From Tachypleus tridentatus (Eukaryota > Arthropoda > Merostomata > Xiphosura > Limulidae), in contig NC_134833.1 in assembly GCF_004210375.1 (NCBI RefSeq), forward strand, positions 141,538,127 to 141,602,126: 64,000 nucleotides of DNA, read 5' to 3'. The position numbers and the translations under genes were made by a program. Shown here in pieces: positions 1 through 14,580 of this stretch (positions within the stretch are counted from its first letter, which is position 1; each line of letters begins with the position of its first letter). Under the pieces are notes generated by a model that had not been told where the DNA came from, ran no database searches, and was given only the letters and a program-made list of their open reading frames with translations.

Positions 1-580
1 AAGGGTATATTTATTTTACGTTTTTCTTTGTGATTGGTTTATTAATTAGAATCCTGTGATAAGTCATCCATTCAATAAGCGAATTGGTTTATAGTTTATA
101 AAATATCTTTGAAAGCCGTTCAAGTTAACGTCAGAGACAAAGTAACGTCAACATTGTTATTGTTTTTAACGTCTGGATTTCATCTGTTTAAACATTTTCT
201 GCCTATGGTAATGCAATATATATTGACAACTGGCTATTCATGAAGGTTATGACTTGTTAGAAATCCATACATGAATTTATCTTTGTTTTTTTCTCTAAAC
301 ATGGATTTTTAAAACACGTTATGTTGAGATCATAAACAAACAATATATAACAAATGATTCCATCTTTATAGATCAAATTATATTTTGGTATAAATTAATA
401 TAAACTTTGAAATATTATATTTTGTGAGTTCTGTCCACGACATCTTGGTTGTTGGCTTTTGGGTGATTCGATAAAAAGTTCCACATAAGTAACAAAAGAA
501 TGCGTGTTTTGCGAACTTCGTATGAATTGTAAAGTTGTTGTGAAATTAAATCAGGAATAGTGCACCTTATTTCTGTCGTT

Positions 581-812
581 TTGTGCCAGTCGCGGCCTAG
601 TGGTTAGCGTGCCTGCACTGTGAATTCAAGGGCTCATGTTTCGCGTCATTGAGTTGCTCTCCGTCATTTCGGGCTGTGTATGCGCTGATGTTAATAATCA
701 AATCTCACTACTGAGGTCAGGCAGTAATAGTTGGCACTAGGACTGTTGACTGTCTTTCGCCTGACCTGTCACAGCTATATCCAGGTAGCGTTACCCAACA
801 GTTCTAAAAGTA
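581..812 (+). repeat. Degenerate tRNA-derived SINE, family C
   Basis: Begins with a tRNA-like head (GGCCTAGTGGTTAGCGTGCC) and a decayed B-box region (GAATTCAAGGGCTCATGTTTC). The body contains GTTGACTGTCTTTCGCCTG, related to the 'gactagctgccttccctc' block of the other SINEs. A second family C copy lies at 63505-63985. Confidence 0.55.
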
Positions 813-1290
813 ACAGATTTCTCTGTAAATAAATACATATATATATTACTAAACAAACAACCACACATATAATAGCATGCTTTTATTCACGATCCTTTGT
901 AATTGAAGAGCAGTGAAGTTTACGCACTATTGTTATGTTGAAAGTATTCTCGCGCGCAGAATTGTGTTCCATGGTCGATTCGGTCATAGGAAACCCAATA
1001 ACAATGTTTTATATGCATTTTGCAAAGAAAATGAGCATTTTTAAAAAAATTTTCCATTACGCTGAGTACAGTAACAGGCCATAATATAATAATCCAAAGT
1101 TGAAGTAATGTATGGATTTCGCTGCCGGTTAACCGAAAAATAAACGTCGCTAATTTGAATGAAAACATAGAACTGTTACTTCTCTCTACGAGGAACATCT
1201 GTTGGCTATATTTTGTGTTTTTAATAGTTGTCATTTACTGGCACACAGGTTGGGCAAAATGAAAATTATGGTGGTGCATTTTTGATAGAC

Positions 1291-1465
1291 AAATGTTATC
1301 TTATATATGTGAAAACGGCTGGTTTGGGTTGAGAAATTTTTATGTAGAGGAGCGAACAACGTTTTGACCTTCTACATAAAAATGTTTTCAACTTAAACCA
1401 GTCGTGTTTACCTATATATTTTGCTCTACAAGTGGGTTTTCTCGTTATCACTGATTAAATGTTAT
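1291..1465 (-). mobile_element. Foldback retroposon copy 1 (subfamily A)
   Basis: The element at 1300-1456 is flanked by the 9-bp duplication AAATGTTAT (1291-1299, 1457-1465). It has inverted arms (GGCTGGTTTGGGTTGAGAAA near the left, a diverged complement AACTTAAACCAGTCGTG on the right). The conserved tag CAAGTGGGTTTTCTCGTTAT sits at the right end, which is the 5' tag on the minus strand. The loop is partly deleted; GAACAACGTTTTGACCTTC remains of the hammerhead-like core (antisense on +). Confidence 0.75.
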
Positions 1466-4400
1466 ATTAAGTGTGTGTAAACCAAACGAACTCCAGGCAT
1501 ATTCCGTAATTTTTTTTTAAATTATAATAGTGTTTCGTAGATGCATGTGGAATTAAGTACTGCCAAAAATTACGTCCCTTAGTCTTAGTGATATTAATGT
1601 ATTCCACCAGAGGACCTTGTTCCAAAGAATGAACTCGAGAAAAGGTGTAATGCAGTGTAGTTTCGTTACAGGGACCCCGTTGTCAGTCACGTAACATTGA
1701 ATTTCTGTGTGGAAACTAAGCAAATTGACAAATATCCGTAGTTTTTGTACATTTAATTATCCCGTTTTTTGAGCTCTCTATTGGGACCGTGCTTCATAAT
1801 TATGTTTAAAAACTTGTATCACAGTATGACGTTTCGGCCTTCTAAGTGCTTGTATAGATTTTGTTACTCCGTGACCTTTAGTGGAAAAATGTGATAGTAC
1901 TAAACGTTGCAGATGAATACAACGAAGTGAGTAATATCTGTAATGGGTTAAACAAATGCGTGCGGGAAGAATGTTGACAAGGCTTCGCTGAAGCTTATGA
2001 ACATATTCTAAATGTGAAATAAAAAATTAAGGACCCCTATTAGCGCGTTTAGATACCCCCTCTGTCTTCCTTTCTATGTATATTACACTTGTTTGTATTT
2101 AGAACTAAAGTCTGAAGAAAGGTAGTTTTTCTTGTTGGTTAGGGCAGTTCGTTACTTTAAGGTGAGCGAGATGAGACAAAAGTTATGAACATGAATCAGC
2201 TTCGTTCAATTGCAAAACAGTGCTGGATGTTTAAAATATGGAAACGTGTTGTAATATTTTATTAATTCCAACCCTTTGAACAGTATTATTTTAATCGCAC
2301 ATTTCACCTTTGCTCTGATACTGTTACCTTCTCCTGGCCCATAGGACACCAAATTACCGCCTACGACGATTTGCTATTAATATGTCACGTGATCGTCGGG
2401 GAGTGTCTCCGTAAATGATGTGTTACCGACGCGTTAATTTTCCCTTAGGCTATTTTAAACGAAGGTGGAAGGATACAGTTGCTGTGTGCGTATCTTGTTT
2501 GTTTAGGCAGTAGTTAAAAAGTAGTTCGGCATCTAAAAGTGGTGAGGGCAGGCCTTGTCTTCAGGGTCTTTGTGCTGACCGTTACGATGTCTGTGATAGA
2601 AAGAAGACGCTGTTATCTGAATCCTTTCTTCACTAAGTCATGGAGTGGATTAACAATTTCCAGATTTAAAAAGTGAATCGTATCCAGTGTGTGCACAAAT
2701 TAAGTAATTTATTTTAAATAAGAATAGTAACAATACCTTCTAAATTGTTTCAATAATGGAAAACAAACAAAAAATAGAACATACTCAGGTGATGTTAAAC
2801 GCGCCATGTGTCGATTAGGCCGCACAAAATAAATTTATAATGTACGTACCATGTTTACATTGCTATCAAATAACGAAAAATTAATTAATTCTCTGCCGAA
2901 TTGTATAAAATCCATTTCATACTTTTACGGTTTTTTTTAAACAAATATTTAATAATTAACTAGCGCCGTTCATTGAATGGTTTTTGTTGCTGTTTTTAAG
3001 GCTACGTACCTGTAATTACGTTGGTAGTAACTTTTCCTACACACACAACACGTTGTATCTAAATTATGCTCTGTTTTTCTTGTGTGCAGGACAGTTATCA
3101 GTGTAATATAACGTAGTTTCTTCACTAGTTTTGAAATATTCCGTCATGGCAAACACTTGAAGTAATACAAGCTTTTAATAATATTTATGATGTATAACGT
3201 TTAATAAGTTTTTATAAATGGTTAATGTAAATGTAGTTATTCTTAACTTAGTAATTTGCCAATTGAAAATTAGTAAAACAGTTTAGTTATTGAGTAATTT
3301 TAAAATGTTCCAACTGTACAAAGAGACTGTTTAAAAACTTTAATAAAACTACAGTCAACCACATTTATGACTCTTCGTCTTTGTGTTTGGAAGGGTGAAA
3401 ACCACAAGGTTTGGTATACTGTTAAATAGCAAAGAACTAATATTTAAAATTAATTCTTTGTTACTGGTAAGAGAGAGTTGGCTGGTTTGATGTTTTATGG
3501 TGCAAAGCAACTAGGCTGTCTGCATCCTCAAAAGAGAGAGCCATCAACCCCTTCTGCAGTGATTTAATGGTAGGCTTGAGAGGAGCTTGTAATGTTAGAA
3601 ATAAAGGTTAAATACCCACAGTGCAGATAATCCATTGTATACATTTGTGCTTAAATGAATGCATGCAATAAAAAGATTGAGAAAATCTAATGAGGATTTA
3701 TAATTCTTAAATGCTTATGTTTGAAATGGTTCTTTTTTTATTTTAGAACCAGGTTCTATTGAACTGTTAGTTTTCTTTATAAGATCTAAGTAATGATATT
3801 AAGTGCCTAAGATGTTGAGTTAAAGAAGCCCATTGGGACTAAAACGTTTAATAAAAATTTACTTCAACTGTCGGTGTTTTTTTTTTCTTCTTGTGAGTAT
3901 GAAGGTGTTATCATATTAAAATGGTTCATGTCAAAGTAGCATCTAAATTATGTTAAAGAGAGTATGGTCTACAATTTAAAATTGTTTACTGGATGAGGTA
4001 TGTATCCTAGAGATATTAAATAGTTTGGTTTATAGTCAGGGTTGTAGTACTTAAGTGTTTTCAAAACTGGGCTTTCATTCAGGTAAATAACTAGTGGAGG
4101 TTAACGACCGCTCCAAGGTCTTTATTTCATGGGCTTATATTTCTTGTTTAATACAAGAATGCATTTAGTGAATGGTAAATAATTTATTCTTACTGGCTAT
4201 CTGTTATTGAAAATAACTATAAATATAAATCCTGTAGTGTTTGAAAACTAAGTGTAAAACTACAAAACTCCTTTTTTTGTAAAATTTGTTAAAGGTTGCA
4301 ATTAATTACTCTTTTTTTTCCCTTCTTGCATATGTAAGAGTTAAAATTGTGTAAGGAATGTAAATATATATGTTTTTATTGTTGAGCAAGTTATATTCAA

Positions 4401-4903
4401 TCATTTTTATCCTGAGGTAACTTTCAGTAGGAGGATGTTTTGTTATTTGAGTAATTATTTTTATCACATTAATAGTAATATTTTTCTGTTTTTATTTATT
4501 TATTTCTATACAGACAGTGTTCTAGTTGTCATTCAAATTTTAAATGTGGTCAGTTCTAGGGTTAGTTTTTTTTTGTTTTTTTGTTATTGCTGCTGCTGTT
4601 CAATAATTCTAGAATTTCCTTTTTAGAGATATTCATGGAATTTATTTGTTCATTGTAAGGGTTGTATTCATATAAATTTAATTTCAAAATGTTTAGCATA
4701 AGGACTTTTATTATTGCTGGTGTCACATTAATGAAATAAAGTTGTGTTTTTAGGTTGGTTTAACATGTTAAGAATGGTTACTTTGTAGGCTTCAGTGGAA
4801 TTTAAGTTTTGCCAAAAACAGTTGTGTATATATTATATACATATTTATGATACTGTTAATTTTTGTGTTATTTCAGTTTAACTGTTTAATGGTCTTATTC
4901 CAG

Positions 4904-4930
4904 GCCTGGCTGAAATCCTGGATGAGAAAA
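4904..4930 (+). CDS. MTA: MTA exon (27-nt microexon), BAH
   Basis: This encodes LAEILDEK plus the first base of Ser. The acceptor is a pyrimidine-rich tract ending TTCCAG and the donor is AAAA/gtatgc. Its phase (2 nt completing an upstream codon, 1 nt left over) fits the next exon exactly, giving S-ALDEEQ. The peptide sits where vertebrate MTAs have the L-x-x-LADKH segment after the RRRDIS motif. It is short, so it could be a chance match, but phase, splice sites and alignment position agree. Confidence 0.62.
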
Positions 4931-7900
4931 GTATGCCAGTTATTTATATCTTATGATATGAATGTCATGCATTTTGTGTACCAGTGTTTGTTACGTATAA
5001 ATATACAAGTTATATGTGCATGTACAAGTTTCATTATCAAAGTCATCATTCCTTTACCACACTGAAAGTTTTAGTGAATATGTAAACATTCATTATAAAA
5101 CATCTTCCGAAAACTAAACGTGTTTTGTTTTTGAACTTAACATGATTATATTTTCATTTTATGTGTTTTTCTGCTTTGCTTCAGCAGGTTTTTGTTTGTT
5201 AACCATAAATTTTGAGTCTCTGTATGAGCATGGCAAATAATTTATCACTAGTTTTGTTTTTCAACTTAGTGTTTTGTAATTCAGAATAGTACTGTAGGTC
5301 TGATGCAAATACCTGTTCATAATATAGCTCTTTTTTCTTTCTTTTTTTAAGAATGCACAAATGTTTAGCCTTCATGTTAGGATAAGATGTGGTGTTTTCT
5401 ATACCTTATACGTATATGCTAAATATTTATATTTTTATCAAAATTTTAGTGTTATTGCCCAGTCCAAGTTATTTGTTCACATCTATAGAACAAACTCTAT
5501 ATTGAGGGTGTGAAATAATTATTCGTATAACACTGTCAAGTGAATACTGTTTGAAACTTACAGGTGTAAAGTAGATAGTTTCTAATGAACTTTTTGTTAT
5601 TTTTAACATTTTTTAATATAAATTATTTTGATTTTGGCTCTTTTAAATAAATTTCTAAGAAATACATTATGGGTACTTCAAGTTTTAATTTCTAAGTGTT
5701 TTGTTTAAAGTAGTGAAATCACTGTTGTTTTCTAATCTGTTCCAATGGACACAAGATTGATTACAATGTAAAAATGTACTAAAAGTCATGATAAAATGTG
5801 TTAGCAAAATGCGTAGTAATGTTAGTGATATGGTACTTATCTGGAAATATGGAACTGTCATCATTAATTATTTTAATTCAGGTGCCTTAGATGAGGAACA
5901 GGAACAAGAGGTAGAACTACTAAGTGACAGAGAACGTCATCAGCTAAAACATAGGGAACTTTTCCTATCAAGACAAGTTGAAACATTGCCAGCCACACAC
6001 ATCCGTGGGAAGTGCACTGTCACGTTATTAAATGAAACTGAGTCCATGACCTCGTACTTGAACAAAGAGGTTAGCATTTCATGTCTTCTTTTATCACATA
6101 TTATATAGATTTCTATTTCTTAGTGTATTTACATACTTTTCAGAAAATTTCTTTTCTAGCTAAATCTGAAATAGCTGTTTCTTTCATGAAAGTATTTTGC
6201 CTCTTTCATTTGCTAATGTTTTCTTATACAATGGTGTATGTTTTTACTTTTTTTTTTACATTGATTCATTGTAGTTGAGTGTTGTATGGCTTTTATTTCC
6301 ATATCTTCTGACTTGTTCTGACCATTTCAGCAATCTGTAATGTGTTTTTTTCTTATGACCTTGAGTAAGTCTCTTATACAGATTGTTTGGATTTTATTAA
6401 TTTCTTGTGTTTAGATGTTTTGCCTGTATTTGTTTAGACATTGCATACAGACAACAAAGAACCATTTGATCATTTATTATTGGCCCACCTCTCTCAATCA
6501 TAACAAGAGTTTCAACAAACCACTGATTCCTCGTTTCCCTTTTAAAGTTCCTTAGAGTGCTAGTCTCTATCACTGCCCCCCCCCTGCTAGTACAGCAGTA
6601 TGTCTCTGGATTTACAACGCTAAAATCAGGGGTTCGATTCCCTTCGGTGAGCTCAGCAGGTAGTCCATGTGGCTTGCTATAAGAGAACACTTTGAACACT
6701 TATTATATATATCAGCCCCCTGCTAGTACAGTGATAAGTCTCCGGATTTACAACGCTAAAATCAGGGGTTCGATTCCCCTCGATGGGCTCTGCAGATAGC
6801 CATATGTGGCTTTGCTATAAGAAAAAACACACTCTACCACTGCCTATAGTAAATCATTCCATATGTCCTTATTATCTATTAGAAAAAAAAAAACACCATA
6901 AAAAACATACCTTTTAACTAAAGCTTATCCTGTCTTTTGTGAATATAAACTTGTGTTTTCTTAATTGTTTTATTAGTAGAATACAGCACTACATGTGCTA
7001 CATTGGAAGTTTCCATTCTGTTGACCCTCTGGATAACCTTAAGTTTCAGTGACATCATCTATTACTCACCTTTTCATAAGATAGAAAAATCTTAACCCTA
7101 AAAGATAATCTTCCATTCCTAAAATAATCCTAGCTGCCTTCTACCAAATTGTTCTATTAAGTCACTATCCTTTATTGGATATGAGATTTAAACTGTATAC
7201 AGTATTTCAAGTAAAGTCTAACAGTGATTTGGAAAGAGATAATTACTTCTTTTGATCAGTAGTCAAATTATCTATAAATACCTTAAAATTGTAGTAACAA
7301 GAGCACATCTTTAATGAGTTGAATAACCTATCCACTGCAACATGAGTATTCATTTCTTCTCTCACATTACTGTACTGAGTGGGTTCCCTTGCACTTAGTA
7401 TAATTTAAAGTCAGTTTCCAGATGTTTGTCCAATTCCTTAGTTGATCTCAACAGTTTTGTAGTTTTGGACTTCAGAATTATTTGTATGTACAATTTTTTT
7501 AATTTTTTAATACTTTATTTTAAATGTCAGTGAAAAATGTTTCATTTTTGTAACAATTACATCTTTTTTCTACAATTTGTTTGATATGCTTTTCCTTTCA
7601 GGATGGTTTTGTTCTTTATTCAGTTATTCAGTATCCATTTTATATTTTCTATAGCTGTATTCTTTCTTTAAATTTAGTGGTGTGCAATGTTTGAAAAAAA
7701 AAAAAAAAGAAAGAAAATTCTTATCCAAAGGATGAAATGCTGGAAATTTCTACCTGTCTTTCTTAAAAATCTGCTTGCCCCCTCACCACCCCATAGAATA
7801 CCCATACAATTTGAATATATTTTTATGGTTTTGCTTTTATTAAACATTGAACACTAGTCAAAATATTATGTTTATCCAGTTTATATTAATGAGGTGTGAA

Positions 7901-10900
7901 CTCCTAAAATAATAGTATAGTAAAAAAATGAAGATGTCCATACAATCAAATAAGCTTAAAATTTTTTTTTTTTTAGAGTAGTAAAAGTCTTTTGACCATA
8001 AGGTCTTCACTGGATGATAACCAGTACAATCAGTTAGTGATGAATAATTTTGGCTTGATTAAAGCAAATAAAAAAAACATAATTCACTCCAAACATACTT
8101 TTCAAACCAGAGCAGTAATAATTTTTGTGTTTGACACAACAAAAATAAAATGAATTTTTCTTTTTTATTCACTTTTTAAGTTATATTTACATGTAATGTT
8201 GCCATACTTTTCTATTTTTTAAAAAGGTTTTCTTTACTATATCTATATACTAGTTACATGCCAAACTAGTTATTTAGATCATTTAATATAGAATTGAATT
8301 TGACAAAGTGTTGTATTTTCTAGCAGAATTTGTTTTTATTTTTGTGATTTTTCAAACTGAAATATATTTCACACATTATCAATATATTCCTTTTTTTTCC
8401 TTCACACACTTGTTTACTGTATAGCTAGTACACAAATCTTGGTGTCATTGACACTGAGTGATATAAGTTGGCCACCTCCATGAGTCTTCAGTATGTTTAA
8501 ATGTTTGAAATTTCTTTTCATGTGGATATTTTATCCTTGGTTCTGTTGTTTGGTTCCTTTTTTTCTTTTCTCCAAAATAGTTTTTCCTGAAACTGTTTAT
8601 CTTATAATCCTTTCTCCTCTGAGGTGTATTCGTATACATGCGAGTTTTTGCTACTATTTTGTTTCTTGTTCTCTGTCTCTTTAATGTGTATTACTTTATA
8701 CTACTGTGTAATAATGTTTTTCCTGTAAGATGCATTATTCTACACTTTTGAGACATTTTTTAATTTTCCTTTTTCAGGACTCTTTCTTCTATACATTAGT
8801 GTTTGACCCTCATCAGAAGACACTTTTAGCTGATAAAGGAGAAATAAGAGTTGGGCCAAGATATCAGGCAGAAATTACACCAATACTAAAAGAAGGTATG
8901 CTTTGTGTCATTGTTTTTTTGTACGTTGGTTTAAATTCTTTGCGTAATAGCTTCAAATATGGTTAAGTCCAAAGGTTTGAAAAGAATAAACTTTTGGGGA
9001 CATTTAAGGTTAAGTACTGTTTTGTAGATCTGTGACCAGTTACCAACAGCATACTTCATTTATCACATGCATCTATCATTGAATAAAGTAAGCTTTCATC
9101 TGCTTGATTAACCTTCTCAGCATGGGTAGGTTGAAGTTTGTGTGTCCTGACCTTCTGTGTTTACTTAAACAATTTTATTATTAATTTATGTGATAAACTT
9201 GGGATTAAACATAAATCAACTTTTAATATTATAAAAGACTAATTTCCTGAGGAAAACTTAAATCTTTGATCTATCTTAGTATGAGAATTGTGAAATTGGT
9301 TCTCTAGATCTTTCCTTTATTTACCATCCCTTTCTGAATTGTGAAATTAATTGTAAATCACTCATTATATATAATATAAACATTATTAAAGCAAAGAATA
9401 GTTTTTATAGTCTTCAATCTTCTTTGTTTATTGAAACATAAATTAGAAAATAAAACCCACTTACCACACTGACTCTTTTACATTTTCACAAGTTACTAAT
9501 AATTTTGCTAAAAGACTAATTTATTTTAGTGGTATATTGGTTCCAATGCAGAGTATTGTCTATTTATTCACAGTTCGAATTTTTCTCCTGGTGTTTAGAT
9601 CGGGAAACAGGATAAAAGTTTAAAGCTCTTATGCCATATGTAATAGTTATAGGATGTTTATTTTGTGCTTTATACTAGTACTATTATTTTAAAAAAAAGT
9701 GGGCTTAATTTCATCTGCAACTGGTAGCAAAAAAACAGGAAGTCAAAGGTCAGTACTATGTTGTTTTTTATGTATATTTTTTATTTGTTATTATAAAAGT
9801 AACTAAAATATAAGAATTAGAAACTTAGTAATAATTCTTCATAAGGTACAGTATTGTCCAAAAGTGTTATGACATTTTTCATTTTATGGGGCTAATTCTT
9901 CCATGATCCCTGTTGGCATTTGGTTGACCTAGGGAGAGAATACTTATTCTTTAGAATTCTCTTATACTTGCATCTGGGGAATGTCATAAGAGTTCTGCTT
10001 GAATGAAAATACTGATCCATTTTAAGGTTTGAAATACCTGTCATGGTACTCCATGCAGTGTCTTTATATATGGTACCAATATATGCTAGAAAAAATCAGT
10101 TTAATAGCATTCTACAAATAAAGATTGATAAAAACAGTGTTTAATGCTATACATTAAGTTTGGTTGTCATGCCATGCCCTTAAAAGGTATAGAGAATTGT
10201 CAGTAGAACAGAGAGTTTGCATAAAAGCTTAATGTAATGCTGGATGGACTTTCCAACAAATTGCTACAGGCTAGAAATACTCCTCAAACACTGTCAAGTA
10301 CAACGTATATCATGCGACTGAGATATGTAAATTTGAAATAAGCAAGAGAGAGGCAGAATACCTAAACTCAATGATACTGATGTTAAGTATCTTTGTTTAT
10401 GCTGCCTTTGGAACAGAAGAAATACTGCCACTAATCTCAAGCATGAGATAAACAGCCATGTATCAAATGACAAAAGGGTGTCCAGATCTACAGTATCAAG
10501 AAAACTCAATGAGAGTGGAATATTTGGTCATGTATCAGTTAAAAAATCTTTACTTTTATTTTCAAATGTTGTAAACATTTGATGATTGGTAAAAGATATT
10601 ATGGACAGATGAGTCCAAGTTTGAAATATTTGGTTTAAAGCATTGGTTGCAAGTCTGGCAGAAAAAAGGTGAAAGATAACTTGGTACCTATCAAGAAGCA
10701 CAGGAGAGGCAGTTTAATGGTTCTGAGGTGTTTGTTTGCTGAGGTAACATTAGATATTTGCATAATGGAATGAATAATGGACCATATATCATCAATACTG
10801 ATCTGTTGTGGTATACTGAGTGATTTGCTTATTATTGCTAAAGGATTCTATTACTGAGAAAATAAGGACCCCAAACACTATTCCAATCTATACAGATATT

Positions 10901-13900
10901 ACTTAGCTAAGAAAGAAGCTGCTGGAATTATTCAAGTGATACAGTGACCCCCACAGAGTTGTGATCTCAACCAAATAGAGCAGATCTGACGTATGAAAGA
11001 TCGAAAACTTAACAAATCAAAAGCTACTTCCAGAGAAACTTTATGGGGTTGTATTATACATTTGGAATAAAATCCCAAAGGAAACTTTGATTAAATGTGT
11101 TTCAACAATGCCTAAAAGACTGTCTACAGTTAATGCAAATGGATGGCACACAAAATATTAACTGTTTGCTGAACTCAAGCATTTCCACTGAGTTTCTGTT
11201 CTATTAAGTATGAAGATTAATAAAATTTTGGTGTTTCACATGTGATTTACCCTCCATTGTTCTTTGAAAGTAGCCTAAAATCTGATTTTTGACTCTATCT
11301 TAACACTTTACTTACGAGCTACACACAGGCATACATTACTGTGTATTACATTGTTCAGTGCAGTATGTAACTTGAACAAATCATTTATTGGGGATTATTA
11401 GTGGGGTATGGTTCAAAGTGCAACAAAAAACAATGAAATGAAGTACGAATGTATTTAAACTGTTACAAGCCTTAAGCTGCTTAGAACAAACAACTGTTGT
11501 TTAATTTTGCAACTTGCAGTCATTCTAGAAAGAGAAAAGGTTATTTCTTATAGAGTATCAGTTATCTTTTCTAACTACAATCTTTGTATTCATTTGCTGC
11601 TTGTCATAGGTTGCTAAGCCTTGTAAAATTTTATACATAGAGGATGTAAAATAATATATGTTTGAAATAATCAAAAATTATAAATTACTGTATTGATACC
11701 ATAGAATTCCACTATAGTTCATCAATCTTAGTAACTAAGTTGTATTTCAGTTTTAAAAAAACATGAAATTTCAAGCATACTAAAGACTCAACTTACCAGC
11801 TTGAAATGTTTTTTTATTGAAAGAGCAGGATGATGTCATTATATTTGAAAATGGCTGAGAAAGCCACTAGGGGACATTTTGTGCTTTTGGTTGGTTATTC
11901 AAATGTCATAGACAGAAGTAAGTGTAACATATCATTAACTCTAGCTAATACTATCAAAGTACAGTATAATGAAATGCTTAATGTAGAAATATTTATGTAC
12001 CTTTTAACTCTTTGTTGAATAATGTTAAAATATCTTCTTTTGGTCATATGGGTAATTTCACATCTTTACCTTTTCACTTATAGTTTATTTTTAATGCTTG
12101 TTTTTCTTTTCCTGTTCTTTACCATCGATTATTTATATTGACACACGTCAGTGGGTATGCATGGGTGATAGAACGATATGAACAGTAGAGATACCGTAGC
12201 CTCTGGCAAAAATCTTTTTATAAGAGCTTGGTAAAGTAAGTCTTGCATATGAGGAGAAGCTTTGGTTATTTTATAAAAATGTATTAACTCTTTCAGATAT
12301 GAATTTTAATAAACAAATTATGCATAATTAAGTAACTAAAATATAAAAGTAAAACTTAAGCACAATTAACTGTCTCTCTAACTAAAACATATTTAGGTAA
12401 GAAAAAAAACTGAAATGCTATGGTGAACACATCAGCCAATAACAGTACAAGTAGTTACATTTACCCAAGGACGACAACTTGGTGTCAATTTCAAAATAAC
12501 CATTGTTGGATTATGGTTTAAAATGAGTTATGTCTGTTGATTATAAACACGTACTTGTTGAAAATATATATAACTTCTAAGATTCAATATTAACTATAGA
12601 AAGTGGGCATGGCATCTGTTAGGAGTTAATAAAATTTATTTCTTGATTCATGTGCTCATCAAAAGGACAAGTAAATGACTATTCACCTTATGCTTCAAAC
12701 TGTACTTTGCCAGATTTCGACATTGTTTACATATAACTCGTTGTGTGACACTAATCTGGAGGATTTCATTTTTGCATTCAGTGTTTCTTTTGAAATAAAG
12801 GAATAGAAACTGAGATGATATAAAACTGAGTTTTGGCATACTAGATGATACTTTGTTTAAAATGTATTAATAATAAAGTACTGAAGTTAAATTTTTAATG
12901 TAGCTAAGTGACATGCACAGAATGAAGTTCAAAAAGCACTTAATTGTTAACTGAGATTGTTATGTTTGGTGTGCAGTGACTGTTGTAGGACAGGTTTTTC
13001 TGGCTGGAAAGACAAAGTCTGAAACAGATTTTTATTCTTGTAATTCATTAGGCCAATTATGTGTTGTTTGTCTATGTGTATGTGAGCATTTAGTTTGACA
13101 GAATTGGTGCTACAGCAGTATATATTTTTACTTAATTGGACATGAGACTGAGAAGGGAGGAAAGCTGGAAAAGCTACTGAACCTGGGGGATAAGGGCAAT
13201 GTCCACTGAAGCTCTGTTGTTTTTAGTACATTAGAAGAAAATGATTTGAAATGAAACATTTATATTTCCAGTTTCCACAGTTTATCCAACTAGATCTGTT
13301 TTTATAAACTCATTTCTTTCATTGATTTTAAGCATTAATCTTTGTGTATTTTTCACCTGTCATATAACCAATCAACAAAGGATCTGCTATATTTGTAAAA
13401 TCTATCACTAGTTGAATATTACACATGAGACAGTTAATTAAATGTCATTTGTCTTCAGTTGTGAATGTGGTACATCAGAAAGGTGAATATAATGACATGG
13501 TCTACATTTGTCCTACATGCATTCTACTTATTGATTGGTAGTCTGATGGTCTACAACACTACAAACACACACACTCTCTCTCTCTCTCTCACTCACTCAC
13601 TCACTCATGTAATTAATAGTGTGTGCTGTATAAAGCGGATGATTACTTTGGTTTACAATGATCAGCTTTAGTGTTAATTAACATGTAAGTCTAGCATAAT
13701 AAAGATTTTATTCCTCCAGGTGAAGAAGATGGTAGACGTTTAGAAGATCTTGAAACTTTAGTGTATACACCTCATCATAATTTATCAGACAGACAAATAG
13801 ACCAGTTCCTCATTATTTGTAGGTAAGTATTTAAAAAAGTACAAAAATGTAAAACTTCACTGTTAGAAAGAATAACAACTAATAAACTGATATTGTGAAC

Positions 13901-14526
13901 AAATAATTTAAACAATTATGAGTGTTTGTAGGTTAAAGCTTCTAACTTGGTATACAGTATATATGAGAACTGATGGAGCTACAAAATGAAATGAACTGTA
14001 TTTTGATAACCAGTCTATAATAACAAATTGTGTCTTGTAATAACTAACAGTATTTCAAACTAAAGCTTGGAAAAAATCTAAGCTGCAAAAAAAATAAAAT
14101 AATAATAATAATAAATTTAGTGAATCAGTTACTCACAAGATTTTGATTATTGGAATGAATGAAAATGGTACAACTGGAAACAATAATTTTGATAAGTTTA
14201 TTATTTGTTACGAATCATGACGTTAATAAATTAAGCTGAACAACCTGAATTATTAGAAAATACCAGTGACAGTTAATAATGGAAATGTTCTAATTGCTTG
14301 CATACTAGGAGTAACTGACAACTAATGCCTAAAAATACTAATGTCAGTTAGTTGATTATTTTCATGATACCAATCAGTGTAATTGTCATAAGTAGTCTAG
14401 AGAATTGCCCATCTCAAATTTAAAATGTTAAATTAAACTTAAAAAACTTTGAAGTATTTTAACTTTATAACCTTTTTGTATTGACCTACAAGCAAAATGA
14501 AATTAAATTATGTCAGAATCGAATAA

Positions 14527-14580
<54 letters not shown>

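Larger units (their letters stand above)
1..4903. other. Upstream or first-intron region of MTA, no exon recognised
   Basis: I searched for the N-terminal MTA sequence (YRVGDYVYFE, RRIEELN, FYRRRDI) and found none. The first 3 kb is CpG-rich and carries one degenerate SINE and one foldback element; about 3.2-4.9 kb is AT-rich and CpG-poor. Either the first exons lie before position 1, making an intron longer than 4.9 kb, or they are too diverged to see. Nothing else is supported. Confidence 0.5.

Noticed and set aside
920..1234. 104-codon minus-strand open frame
   Set aside because: No recognisable domain, no splice context, composition like translated AT-rich noncoding DNA.
1300..1456. Foldback copies as ordinary DNA MITEs
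   Set aside because: Target duplications vary from 8 to 15 bp and one copy is 5'-truncated, which fits retroposition better; kept open as the alternative in the findings.
2560..2640. Candidate upstream MTA exon (an IERRRCYL reading after TCTTCAG)
   Set aside because: Does not match the conserved FYRRRDI context and hits a stop; no matching donor phase.
6397..6699. 100-codon minus-strand open frame
   Set aside because: Largely antisense of a SINE; the protein sequence is a translation of the tRNA-like head.
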